From assembly GCA_026419785.1 (NCBI GenBank), contig JAODTK010004420.1:1-64000 (forward strand): a DNA stretch of 64,000 nt, in the 5' to 3' direction. The notes under the pieces are model-generated. The model did not search any database. It saw only the letters and a program-made list of their open reading frames with translations, and had not been told where the DNA came from. Numbering within the stretch: position 1 is the stretch's first letter; each line of letters starts with the position of its first letter. The position numbers and the translations under genes are program-made. This DNA is from Sclerodactyla briareus. Lineage: Eukaryota > Echinodermata > Holothuroidea > Dendrochirotida > Sclerodactylidae. Positions 34,140 through 46,560 of this stretch are shown in pieces.

Positions 34140-34800
34140 CCAGTAAATCGGGGAGTTTACTTTCACTTCATCTCTGCTCCTCGGGCCTATCGTTGGGACC
34201 CTCCCTCCGCTTTGTCTACAGGCGCTGCCATGTGTCCGGGAACAACGGACGGCTGTTGGGTAAAAGGTTTTGTCAGACTCTGCGTCCAACTGCAAGAAAT
34301 TGGTAGAGTTCGTTTACTGTGCAGACTGACACGGAGGTAGCTGGGGCCACTGCTTTGCAGGGATCTAGATGAAAAGTGATAAGCATAGAAACTGATTGGA
34401 CGGCAGTACACAAAGATGTAAAGAATGAGTGATGGGTTTGATTCTGTTTGTGGGTGGTTTAGGACGGGCTGATGTGACCTCTGTACAACAATTTCATAAT
34501 GAATGTTGCCTTCAAAATCCACCACAGCACAAAACCTGAGATGTTGAGGAGACCTGTGTGCGCTGAACTGTGACTCATCAGGCCACAGCATGTTACACTT
34601 TGTATGAGAGTGTGGGTGACGATATTCAGGGGGGACTAGATAACATCTATCCACGGAACTTGCCGGGTGGGATTTTGAAGACACCTTCTTGTAATTCTTG
34701 AATTCATTCTCTAAACCCTGATGAAGGGACACAATCAATTCTATACCAGCAGCCAATCAGGAAACATCTTGATGGTGGTGCCTGTAAAGGAGTCGCTATG
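34140..34800 (-). other. 189-codon minus-strand open frame, unidentified
   Basis: The frame 34756-34187 is long for this window. It contains CNMLWPDESQFSAH, loosely like the 'WTDESxF' block of Tc1-type transposases, but the expected following blocks and catalytic spacing are absent. Part of the plus strand (about 34119-34330) is also open after a 'ccaccag'. I would not assign a function. Confidence 0.2.
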
Positions 34801-35164
34801 AGGGAGGACAGTTTTACAAATATATGTCATTGTCTTAAGTAAGTGACCTCCTACCAACCCTTATCAAAATAAAACAGAAGCAACTATGCGTAGTGATTCC
34901 TTGCCTTCTTGTAATTTTTTGTGACCAAAGGAGTTGCTTGGCTTTTCTTTAGTCTCGAAAAGACCGTGACCCCGTATACAGGAAGGTAGGTTAGAGATTG
35001 TGGTTTGAGTCATTGGAAGGTCTTTTTCTTACATACGTTCAGATGGGGGCCAAAAAAATTGAAGTTTGTGCTATTCTACCGATTTGACTCCAGTCAAAAA
35101 ATGATAGGGAGATATATCGTAGGGCCACCAATCAATCTGTAACCTAGGGCCTGCTCACAGATGA

Positions 35165-38160
35165 ATGTCATGTGTATGCCCCTTTTTGATTCATTGCGAA
35201 GGCAAAAATGAATATATGTTAATCAAGTTTGTCGTATGTTGTGTGTGTGGCGTGTGTGTTTGTGCGTCTGGTGTGTGTGTGTTGTGTGTGGGGGTGACAC
35301 ACCCCCCCCCGTGTCAGCACGACTCTGACGAAGCAGGAGGGATATGAAGTTCAATTGGTAGGTGCGTTTGCATTATGGTGAGGTGACCACTATGGTTTTT
35401 GGTGTGATTGTGATAATCAAGGTTCAGTCATGGTCATGAGAGGGCCGGGCAACGTTCAAAAAAGCTTGTCGGCACGATATATAACGAACGAAAGTATCTA
35501 TCAAGTTCAAATTCGGTTAGGGGGTTGCATGTATGGTGAGGGTGATCCTATTATTTTTAGGGTTCGGAGGGTCAAGGTATTCAAAGTCACCATATGACAA
35601 TCGTCATATATCTCGCAAACGAAACATTTTGGAGGACTGCCTTAATGGAAAGTTTTGTCGTCTGGTGGGAATACATTCTGGTGACTCTAATTTGACTTAT
35701 TGACTTTTTGACCTCATTTGACCTCTTCAAACTAGGTGACCGTGATGCTAATTTTTTTGCATTGGTCAGATGCGTCGTGTTAAATAAACAAAAAAGTCAA
35801 TTACCAAATACCATTACGTGGATACTCCTATGACGAGCTATCTCACCGAATATGAACAAGGTCAAATCAGGCCTTAATTACGAGGGAATGTGAATAAATT
35901 GCGACGTCATACATCTTGGACAACGAACGAAACGTTTGTGGATTGTCACAAATAGAAAGTTTGGTTTGTCTTACCGAAATAAATCTGGTGACAAACTTGA
36001 CTAGTTTGACCTCTTGACCTCACTGACCTTTGACCTGGTGACTGAGTGTAATTTGTGTGATTGCGGATGGGTACTTGTTAAGTCAAACAAAAAGGTCAAT
36101 TGCAATGCCATACTACGATACTCCCATCAACAAGCTAAACTAAGCATGGGAAAGGCAAGACAGTATAAGAACACTGAAATGTGGATAAATTAGAGTTGGG
36201 GCACTGACATCTGTTACAGAGTTCAACCTGAGGTTGTTGGTTATAAAGGAATGAGGATGAAACGTTATTGTTTTGTTGTTCCAGGTCAAGGTCATCATTT
36301 GAGTGGTCATCATAGGAAACACCTTTCATCTCAGTCTGCAACAAAATATTTCAGAGGCTATCATAATGGAAAATTTGGTTTGTCTGGGCCCCCTACTACA
36401 CCTGGTGACCTGATATGTGGTTAGCTTACAACTGACAATTCAAGTGTTTTTGAAGCAGTTTACACTACTGAACACAGTACATGCCTCCTTCAATGTTACC
36501 ATGATTCACACCAGGAATGCGCAATAAAAACATCTGGCAAACCAAAGATCCAATGTAGGACTGATTACTGTAAACACCAACATAATCAGGGATTTGTAAC
36601 ACCACAACTTGGAGTGATGAAGTTCGGGGAATTTTACCATGGTACAAATACTAGTTTCAGATCCACACTATTAGCAGCGGCAGTTAAAACTATTTGATAC
36701 CTAATTATACTGTGACTCAGTAGTTTCATCTCCCTCCAGACCATTTTGCAAATTAGGGTAATTATCTGACCCATCGTGGCTTGCAATGGGACAAAACAAA
36801 AAGACCAGTTCCTTTTAAAGTCCCTATTCCACAGTGGGTTGAAGCTGAGGGTAAGTCAGGGGAAAAGGAAGGGAGGTAGAATTTTAATGACCTATTTTAA
36901 GGGTAGGTTTTATTTCAATGTGTTGTCTTATCACCCAATTATGATGGGATAAACTCTGCCTATCCCTGAACGCATCCTTTTGTTTGACTCAAGTCATGGC
37001 CTAAAATCAGGGAGGGGCTGATACTGGTGCTAAACTTTGAATCCTGAGTTTACTCTTTCAAAGTTACTGAAGCAAAACAATGTCCACATTTGAACCTACC
37101 CACCATGGGACCTGTTTCCATTGCATTGAAGCGGATGAGTTTTGTTGCATTACTTTTGTTGCGATTGTGCCTAGACCAAGGCTGTAGATGAATTGCACTC
37201 TTTTTGACCACATGGCTTTATTCACATCGAAGGAGTGATAGTTAAAGCCAAATTATTAAGTCGGCCCGCGTACTTTCTAGCCACAGTGGACTAAACGTTG
37301 ACACTGTTTAGTCAGCTTTATCACAGTCATTAGAGAAAAATTAGCACTGCGGTCACCATTCAAAGGTCCAGAACAAGGTCCAAAGTCACATGAAGGTCCA
37401 AGTAGTCATCAGATGTACGTTATGCTGAGACTACACAAAACTTTCAATAGGGCCGCCCTCCTAAAATGTTCCATTGTGGCGATACATGAAGAGCGTCAAA
37501 TTTGTCTATATCACGAGTGCTTCATGGCAGTCTCACATTTCATAAGGTCCCTAACATACCTTGCCTTTGATAGGAGTATTGTAGAATGGTAGTGTATTAA
37601 CTTTTTGTTTGTCTCAACAGATCGGAAGCCTGGTCATCACAAAAAAGTAGCACTGAGGTCACCAGGTCAAATGGTCAAACAAGGTCAAAAGGTTCAAATG
37701 AGGTCACAAGTAGGTCCTCATATGTATTTGCTGACACGACCAAAACTTTCAATTAGGCCGCCCCTAATGTTCCATTGCGCGATAAACATGAGGATAGCTC
37801 TATAATCCCTTGAGTGACCTTGACCTGTCACCAAAAAAATAGGCTTCATCCTCACCACACATGCCTACCCACATACCCAATTTCAACTTGATAGATACTT
37901 CATTCTGTAGATATCGTGCTGACAAGCTTTTTGACTTTGCCCTCTCATCCTTGTGAACTTGACGGCACCCAAAACAATTAGGGGCCCCCCCCAGCTCATC
38001 GTCCTCCCCATAGGTCCAACCACACACCTCATTTGAAGTTGGTACCTGTTTTTGTTCGTTCGATATCTGCTGACCAGGGGTGTCACCCCTACACACACAC
38101 ACAGAACCACCACACACACACACACACACATACCAACAACTTGCTTACATGATTCCCTCT
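35165..38160. mobile_element. 3-kb inverted-repeat element with (GT)n/(CA)n ends
   Basis: A left arm (about 35225-36125) starting with a (GT)n tract and a right arm (about 37320-38135) ending with a (CA)n tract are inverted copies. For example, 'aaaaagcttgtcggcacgata' near 35460 and 'tcctatgac' near 35828 reappear complemented near 37910 and 37570. Arms carry 'gacctcatttgacct' and units of about 350 bp. The ends ('gtgacacaccccc', 'cagcacgactctgacga') relate it to the TGATTCCTTG family. The centre (36130-37320) is not recognised. Confidence 0.6.
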
Positions 38161-40006
38161 TGCCGCTGGCAAGGATCAAAAGTGTCTCTGCCATTAAAGC
38201 TCCATTAGCACCTTTCAGTTCTGTCTTCCTTTCAGCCACTAATCTACCGATATTGTTAATTCTACTGTATTGACTGATATAAAAACTACAATTTTGAATT
38301 TTTTTTTTTGTTGAAAAACGATATTAATTAGGTCAACAAAATCATATTTTTGTGGATATGCCATGTGCGAAACAAATATATTTGTTACGGCGCGCGCTTT
38401 TTTGGAAATTTGCCGACTGATCACAATTTTCTCAAAATAGAAGAATGATTCGAGTGCTGTAATTTTGACTGAGGTCTTCGTGTAGTTCGGGTATCGAAAG
38501 ATGGCATGCATTTTTCGTATCATTGTGCTCATTTTCTCGAATATTAAAGCTGAATGGAACTTTCAGTAAATGTTGCGGCAGTAGGTAACCGTTATGAGGT
38601 TGGCAGGTGTTTATGTTCTTGCTAAAGCTTATGCTATGCTGTTTTCAAGAAGTTTTGTTCTGAAAATCTAATGCCCTTGTTCGTGTCAGGGATTTTTGTC
38701 ATTGAATAGACGTGTATGTGTTGATTTTAGAGTTATTTGTCACCCATCATTTTAGAATCTCGAGAGATGCCTGGTGCCACTACAAGTGGTGTTTTAAATA
38801 TGTCTTTACTTCATAACCTTAATAAGCCATTGGTGTTTCCTATTCCATCTTGCTCTACCACCTTTGGATATTTCTGCCAACCATAACAAGTATTCCTGTT
38901 TGCAGCATCTCAAAAACTATATTGCAAAAATATATTCATTTGAGTGTTTTTACCAGCCTTCATTATTTTGCTTATATTTTCCCCAAATTGGGTATCAAAA
39001 TATTAGTTTCAAAGACAACTGCAGGTTTGGATAACACTGAACTTATATCGTTGAGAATGGAAAACTGTATCTTTGGTCCAAACCCCATTTCAATACGATT
39101 TCCTATGGGATTTTATCGCCTTCAAAGTTTAAGTCCATTATGCAGAGAAAATTGTGAAAATCCCATGTGCAATAATCAATGTTATGTATTGTCATTGTTT
39201 CATTTTGTTGAATAAGTCAACTTTAGCAGAAGTTCTGTTGTCTATCTCTCACTGTGTGAATTTCACAATATAGAAAAATTGTTTGCACGGTTGTGCACGT
39301 ATGACACTGTTTAATTTATCCTGCGTTGTCCTCCTATTTGTTTGAGGAGTGATATGGAGCAAAATTTCATAAAGAGATTAAAGCATTAACAGTGTCAGCC
39401 ATAAGTGTGCTTTAAGCATACCTGTTGTCCCCATGACATATGAGGTGTGTGTAACCCATATTACATCCTAGCCTTTTTTCTTTCTTTCAATAGTTTTTGT
39501 CAGCACAAATAGTTTGAGGACTATTAAGTTTGCAGTCTTTGGTCACACAAGAATCATGTTATAAAGATTTTTGTTCTTTCGTACAAAGGCATCACAACTG
39601 ATTCCGATTTGACATTCAAGGCACAAATTAGTTTTATCTCTTTTCTATTTTGGTATCTATCAAGTCTTGCTGTATAATAAAGTTATCTTTTTAATTTTTA
39701 GTCTCGTTATATCTTTCATTTTTTCACAACTAGAATTAAAGTGTGTAGCGCCCCCTATTATATTTTGCTAGTTTGAGATTCGGTTCTAGTGTATCGTCAC
39801 ACATGAGATATGTAACATGAGTCTGGTCTACTCGTATGTTTCCGCCACACCCTATCTCTGTCTTTATTCTCATTGTTATTGTAACAAAATCTTGTTTAAA
39901 CATTTTTTTTCCTCCTTCACATGGATTAAAAGTGGAGTTTCACTGTTGATAAGGTTATATCACTTTATACATACTACTACATGTTACCTTTTTGTTATGG
40001 CTACAG
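38161..40006. other. AT-rich sequence, no gene recognised
   Basis: It contains a 121-codon plus frame (38850-39215) of low complexity and no recognisable domain, and several AATAAA-like signals (for example near 39676). It would be intronic if the candidate plus-strand gene is real. Confidence 0.3.
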
Positions 40007-40049
40007 TACCAAATGGGAGAAGCTGAAATAATCCCTGAAGGTACCCCAC
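40007..40049 (+). CDS. Candidate exon 2 of an unidentified plus-strand gene
   Basis: 'ttatggctacag' is followed by 43 bases reading YQMGEAEIIPEGTP plus one base, then a strong donor GTAAGT at 40050. An alternative donor (GTACCC) lies at 40041. The exon starts in phase 0, as the end of 32931-33060 requires, and ends in phase 1, as 43578 requires. Confidence 0.4.
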
Positions 40050-43000
40050 GTAAGTAACTTTTTGGCATCATGCCACTCATGCTCTTGTCAATTGCATGAC
40101 ACACCCTGTATACCTTGGACTGGGTGATGCATTGTCTTAATGTGGGTCATACGATTCTTGTAGTTGACCTCCACTAGTCTAACATAATTTGAGGAATGAC
40201 CTCCCCAGAGATCAGCTTTGTGACTGGACCATTTTGAGAAGTGATTCACTGTGGGTCACATCGGATTTACAATGCACTCATGTTTGACTGACATGCCCCA
40301 GGGATTGGGGGTGCGTCATGTGATTGAACAACTGCATATAATTACCCTCAGCCCTGCCATGTATCGAAAGGGTAAGCGATTTGTCCCCTCCAAAATATGC
40401 CGTCCACTAAACATTATCCGATGTATTGAGACTCTGATGTAAGAACACTATTCCTATTGTCATCCTTCACGCGATCCCTATGATTACGTGGGGTCATGGA
40501 GAGGGGGGGGGGGTGACCCATAGTAGCTGTCATATTCACTGTATCCGCAATAGCTTGGCAATGTATGTAACTATTTAAAAGAGAAAGAATGTCCCCTATA
40601 AGAGCTACAACCAAGGACAGCGATTGCTTTTGTATGGGTAACGTTGTGTCAGCACCATACAGTTTTTTTTTGTTACTCAATTGGCAGGGATGCTGTGGAG
40701 ACAATTCTAGGTAGAGCAACCGTGGATGTGAGAAGTACCAGTATGTGTTGTATGATCTCACCAATGTGTGCTATTGCAATTCCAGCCAAGGTTCGGGGTA
40801 CCTTTCATAGGTAGGGCGGCTGATGTTAAAAGTCAATTAAATTCATCGCACCAGACTAGCAAATTGCAAAAAGCTGATCTGATGATGAAGGAATAATCCT
40901 AAATATTACTTACTATGAATTTTGCAAGTGGAAGTAGTACTGTGACTCAAGTCAGAGCCCAGTGCATGGGGGTAAACTTCGCATTCACTCATCTATGCTT
41001 AGGCTCCCTTGTGTTATTAGGTGTTATTAATTAAAATGATACAGCAGTATGTTATAATCCTCATGCTGTACTTTTACCTTGCCTACCAATTTATGGCTAC
41101 TGTATACAATGATGCCCCCTATGTAGAGGCCAAACAGGCCTCTTGCATTGTTACTTCTGTGTACTTATCACCAAATGTTCTACTAGTGTCAGGGAAACTG
41201 TGGTCACTTATGGAACGTCAGTGTATACCATAACGTGCAGGTAAAGTAACAATGACACACAATTTATTTTGATATACGCAACATATTTTATTGTCTTTTT
41301 ATTCAGCAGCACACAAGTATTGATTCTAAATGTGAACACTGTTTGATTCATTCTACCTATATCCCGCAGTTAACAGTTTTATTATTTTTTGTAGAACCTA
41401 CTACGTGCATAAATGTTTATGCTTTAAAACGACAAGTATTGCAATCCTATAACTACTGGCTGTTTATTATATCTTGACCTTATAGCTGTTTATTATACAT
41501 TTGAACCCATGGTATTAAAAACCTATACATTCCATAATGTGACCTGTTGATAAGTTTCATCCTCATTTTTCAGTCCACCTCAACCACAGCGCTGCTGATC
41601 GTTCTGCGGAAAACGTGTATCTTTAGTGAAATTCATTTAGGTCAGCCTCAAGGCTGTGTGCCCTCGAGTTGATTAGATTTGGTACTATAGACACTATGGC
41701 ATGTTAATAGCCTCTCATATTTCATTGTTCGAGCTGTAAGCGTGATTATCCATCATACTGTACAGCTATGGTGTTTGTAGTTAGGCATTCAGGAACGATA
41801 ACTGGACTCGAACAGATGGGATTCGAGCCTCAAAAATGCTAGTTATGTAGACAAAGTTGCTTACATTGTTTGTCAGGTTTGTCAGATTCTCACGAAACTT
41901 AGTAACATGGAGGTTCTACTGCAATCCCAGATACTTGAACATGAATGTGTGTTATACTATTGCATATTTTCAGGTTTTTTTTTTTCTATGTTGCGATATT
42001 CCCGAAACTTGGTGGATGTATCTATCTTTGGTATATGATTTCAATGATCACTGAAATCAGTGGGACTCTTTGACTTTCGAATGTCAAGGGCAGAGGTCAT
42101 CCCATTGTTTAAATTCTAATTCTCTTGCCCTCAATTGTTTAATTATTTGATGAATGTTGCCCTACTTATTTCATGACTCGTGATTGGGTAGCCTTTGACC
42201 TTTGGAGGTCAAAGGCAAATAGGCCATTTGTGTTCAGTTGCCTTCTTGTCCCCCAATATTGGTCCTTATTTGATGGAGTTGCCTAAACTTGGATACAGTG
42301 ATTGTTGCCGGCTGAGAGCATCTTTGGCCTTATGAAGTTCTTATTTAAATTGTCATAAATGGGTACAGTTAGCTACTGCAGGCAGCTGGGCAAAAACACT
42401 TTAAAAGAACACATTCTCTTGAATTTGTATCATTGTTTCCTGTGGTGGTGGCTCTTTCACATAAGAAATCCATTGTCATTAATGATTAGGACATCAAATC
42501 AGCCATTGTGCGTAATGTTGCTAAAACGTGCTTCTCTCTCTCCGAGAGCGGGAAAATAACATTTCTGAAATTGGAATTACAGTTCTTTTGTTTTGAGTTA
42601 GCCTTATCATGTAAATAACGGTAAAAAAATAATCAGACGAGAGTTTCGGTAAGGGCTCCTACAGCGGACAATTTTTTTTTGTCTTTGCAATCTGAAATAT
42701 TCATTCCATTTACGCGGTTTGAGCTACAGCCCATTGGCTGGCTCGTGTACTTTATCCTCACACCTAGCTCGGACTAACCTTTTTGTTAGTCCTTTAGTTC
42801 TTCCAAAAGAGAGAATCTTAGGTTCAGTCCGATATCGGGTAATGGGTCCCGCTTTTGAAGCAGGATCGGGACGCATGTTGAAATTGAAGGGCCGATGTCA
42901 TGTAACGTAACGATGTTGTAAACTAGTACAGTGAAAAGAGGAGCATACCAAAACCAACAATCAAAAATTCGGATGTTCTCGCATGTGAGGCCTAGTGAGA

Positions 43001-43577
43001 TAAATTTCGATTCACTTTCGAGCAAATTGGCGAATCATGACATCACGGGGGAACGATCACGGCTGACTATAGACTCTGTAAATGCTGCATTTTGCGCCAT
43101 AATACTGGGAAGACGAACAAAATAAATTAGGATTATTTAGGTTATCCTTTTAATACTCCCCCCCTGTGAATGTTTACGTATATTTTTTTTATTTGAATCC
43201 CATCTATGCTGACTTGGTAATATCTTCAAAATATATGTTTTACCTTGAGTTGGTGTTATAGGGGACCCTGTTTGTTTCTCCGGCAGTGATATTAATCATG
43301 TCGGAAGGCAGATTTCACAAGCTGATTGTGCATTATCAGTACATTCATTTCCGAATTTGGGAAGAATATCCATTTAAACATGTCGTTTTCTCTCCAATCA
43401 TGGAATAAACTAACCCCGTTTGGTATTAAATGAAATTGTGAGGAAAAGAAGATGTTACCCCTTTTTCGTGTTATATTTCAGTTATTTAATGGAAGGATGG
43501 GGGGGGGGGGGGGTGCAGCATAAACCGCTTGCAAGCATACACCCATCGTCATACTTTATTAGGTAACATGTCTACAG
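40050..43577. other. No gene recognised; possible intron
   Basis: A relative of the 'tgaccttgac...aggtcaaagg' tandem repeat of 5.85-6.4 kb lies inverted at about 42060-42300. G-runs occur at 40502-40512 and 43498-43513. A CCAAT-like 'gcccattggctgg' sits near 42728. Confidence 0.3.
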
Positions 43578-43648
43578 CACCTCCACCTAGCCAAATCCAA
43601 TTAGGGAGCTCTCTACTCCTTGTGAGAATTAGAGAATCAGATTTACAG
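43578..43648 (+). CDS. Candidate exon 3 of an unidentified plus-strand gene
   Basis: 'catgtctacag' precedes 71 bases reading (one completing codon) then PPPSQIQLGSSLLLVRIRE and SDLQ, followed by the donor GTAAGA at 43649. Joined to 40007-40049 it gives EGTP-PPPSQIQ with no stop. The reading phases of all three candidate exons agree. The protein family is unknown to me. Confidence 0.4.
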
Positions 43649-44869
43649 GTAAGAAGAACTACTGCATGATAGGGTATTGGGCAAGGTGATGAATGGAACA
43701 CCGGGTTTACACGCCCATTCCAAAACATGTTATTATGTGGAGTAATTGATCTTCAAAATTGTCCTCTTGTCATAATGCGTGATATCACCGTGAAACAAAA
43801 AAAAACAACACAGAGAATGTCTATGAGTTCATTGTTTTATATCGGTATAATTACGCAGGAGACCATGAGTTCCTACGTCTTCCTCTTACAAAAGTACCAT
43901 CATATCTCCAACCCCCCACAACAATCACTGCTCCATAGGATAATACTATTATCAAAAGTGGAATCAATTGTGCGAATTTGGATAGAGACGAAGAATGTCC
44001 GCAGACTTGCGCAAGTATGACAACCCAGGGTGGCGCCATGCGAGGTGGGTAAGGGGTGCATGCCCCTCCTATCGGGGAAGCCTCCCCCGTCTCTCAATTT
44101 GGTCGGATCCCAAGTGGGTACGCTGACATGTACACACCCCGACGACGGCTATTGCCCCGACAGTTAGGACTATTTCCAACCTTCTTCATATTGACACTTT
44201 TCTATGTAGAAATGAAAATTTTCGGCGCCTCCGCGCGCCTCATATCTTTGTTCTTATTTGCCGAGTTTCTCGCTCAAGTTAAGATCCGTGTAATCCTCCT
44301 CACTATCTTCCTTACAAACTATACACCTCGTGGCATACATATCAAGCTTTACAAGTTTATGGATATCTTCGAAATGCCTTGAAGAGATTAATATCACAAT
44401 TCTGTTTGGGGAGGGTGAACGTCCTCCCCGAAGAGTCCCTGTTCGGCCTGACCTTGGAGAACGACTTCATTGAGCGATGTGCACAAGTGGTCATTTGGTG
44501 TGCTCCTTCGACCCAAATACCCCTAATTACCACGGTTAGCATAAGCTACATTCTCTGTGCAGGTATCGTAATACCCGACCGTTTTTCGAGTGGAAGGCAA
44601 TTTGCAAGCATATTCTACTCTTAGCACCTTATTGAGTGGATTTCCCGGAGTGAACAATTGCACTTCGCATTGTGTATTTCATTTTTTTCAAAGTTTTCAT
44701 TGCTTGAGAAAAGTTTAAGAATGTGACATAGAAAATGCAGGTTTCGACGTAAGATGTAGGGGGAGGCCGTCGGGCAATTTGGACCCCTCTCCCATCTGGT
44801 GTATCCTGGCCTCCAATTCCTGACGACTGACACATTTAGTTTTCCACCGCTCCGCCTCCTACCGTGAAG
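43649..44869. other. No gene recognised; possible decayed transposon
   Basis: 'ccagggtggcgccatgcgagg' near 44028 looks like a hAT-type 5' end, but no matching 3' end or target duplication was found. Frames up to 108 codons are unassigned. Confidence 0.3.
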
Positions 44870-46420
44870 TCATAACGACAAGTTTTGCTACAGCTGCTTT
44901 TGGCTATCGGTACAAACTCGAATCAGCTGAAATTTGGTCGGCAGGGTGTCGGCTGTCATAATTTCATAAATATGTACCAAATCCAGTCCATATCGACATA
45001 CCAATCTACCATTGGTAGCAGTAGTAGCAAGGTTGAGTCGCGTCTATCGACCTTCTCCGTTATCAACATCCGCCACGTATCACGATCTTGCGCAAAGTTT
45101 ACTGCTTCCTCGAAACTGTTATGTTGATGTCCGGAATGCGATTTGATTTTTCCAGCAAAGTAGTCACAGGTTTCCCACTGTCTATTTTTTTTGTATGTCT
45201 CATGCTTCTCTCAATCGCTCTTCGCTGGAGCTTCTTCTTGGAGTCTCGCGACGTGACGAAAATCTCAAACGTCTATGTGCTAATCTACGGAAGACCAGGG
45301 ATTTGATTGGTCACATCATAGAGTTCATCGTTGGTATCCAATTGAGTATTGGTCATCTGATGTCAGAGAACATTGCGGAGTAGTCTTCCTTGGAAAGTGT
45401 CAATTTTGTGCATGATTCTTCGTTGTACCCCCCAGTTCGCAATTATACAGAAAATATCTTTTATAAGGGCATCGAAAATCCGGAGTTTGATGCTTGTACT
45501 TACTCGTCTGCTCTTGAAAACTGTTGATAGATGTGTTGAAAGCGTTGTTGGTTATACCAACTTTTCTGTTAATGTCTTCCTTGGTTCCCAACCAACTTCT
45601 ACATATTTACGTTTCTTCCAACTTTCACTTTTTGCCATTTCTTGTGATTGAAATTCTCAGTTTCGTGCTGTTTAATTTTCAGATTTCTTCTTGTCAGTCA
45701 GTTCCTCAGTCACTCGCCTTCGATGGTCTTTTAATATATGTTCACCAGTCGATGCCCAAGAGATATCATCCGCGTATTGTTGGTCCCCGGTGAAGAAATT
45801 GCGGTATTACTATTTGCGGTGTAGTCATGATCAACTAACTGAGATGGTTGGATACTGCATCAATATCATTTTCATCCGATTTTAAAGAGTTGGCCAGGTA
45901 TTTTATAAAGAATAATGCACTCGCACTGTCACCCTGGGGGACGCCGATGTTCGTGCTGGCAGGATTCCTAGTTTTGCCGTCTAATTTGACCGTTGTATGC
46001 AAACATCGTTCAGTAATAAATAGATGAAGTGAGATGAGTTCGTCGTTCTCGAGGATCTGTTGCAAATCATTAATTAGTGTGCCTCTTTGATTCTGTATAG
46101 AACGCCTTGCTCATGTCCACAATAGAAGATTGACGTTATAGATCCTATTGAAAGTTTACTGCTTTTTCAGCTAAATTTTGAAAGCGAACACAGCTCTGCA
46201 GTGCATCTACGTTAGGTATAGCTGTTTGTGTGACGGGAAGTATGTGTTCATCAATTAGGGGGCGGACTCTCCTTGTAATACAACTTGTGAGGATTTTCCT
46301 CGGGTTGAAATTAAGATCACAGGTCTTCAATTTTCTGGTGGGCCTTTATTTTTCCGGGTTTTTGATTTGGTGTTAAGATTCCTTGTTTTTCAATTTCTAT
46401 TGGTTTTCTCCGTTTTCGAT
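44870..46420 (-). mobile_element. Non-LTR retrotransposon, reverse-transcriptase part
   Basis: Read on the minus strand, the order is RPLIDEHILPVTQTA, QNLAEKAVNF, VDMSKAF (near 46110), QQILENDELISLHLF, TTVKLDG, TNIGVPQGDSASALFF (about 45985-45925), the catalytic YADD (45776-45765) in QQYADDISW, then a C-terminal part with FDALIKDIF, RRIMHKIDTFQGRLL and FAQDRDTWRMLI near 45060. This is the layout of animal LINEs whose RT has DMSKAFD and GVPQGD blocks. Frames shift repeatedly. No endonuclease domain was seen, so the copy is 5'-truncated. Confidence 0.8.
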
Positions 46421-46435
46421 TGGGAGCAATAAAAA

Positions 46436-46552
46436 AAAAAAAATGCTGTACGGAATGAAATCACCCGTTGCACTGAATGGACTCACCCTGCTGCACTGAC
46501 TGGAATCACCCTGCTGCCCCTGATGGAATCACCTGGCTGCACTGATGAATCA
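46436..46552. repeat. Minisatellite, left half (unit about 22 bp)
   Basis: About five units resemble CTGCACTGAATGGAATCACC. The array continues at 48105-48187 in the same orientation. The two halves are separated by the element at 46561-48096, so this was one array before that insertion. Confidence 0.75.
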
Positions 46553-46560
46553 CCCTGCTG

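Noticed and set aside
34187-34756. Possible Tc1-type transposase (LWPDESQF)
   Set aside because: Only one short block resembles the family. The following catalytic blocks are absent.
41574-41640. Exon-like segment STSTTALLIVLRK after 'tttttcag'
   Set aside because: Its reading phase does not fit between the candidate exons at 40007 and 43578, and the compatible frame hits a stop.
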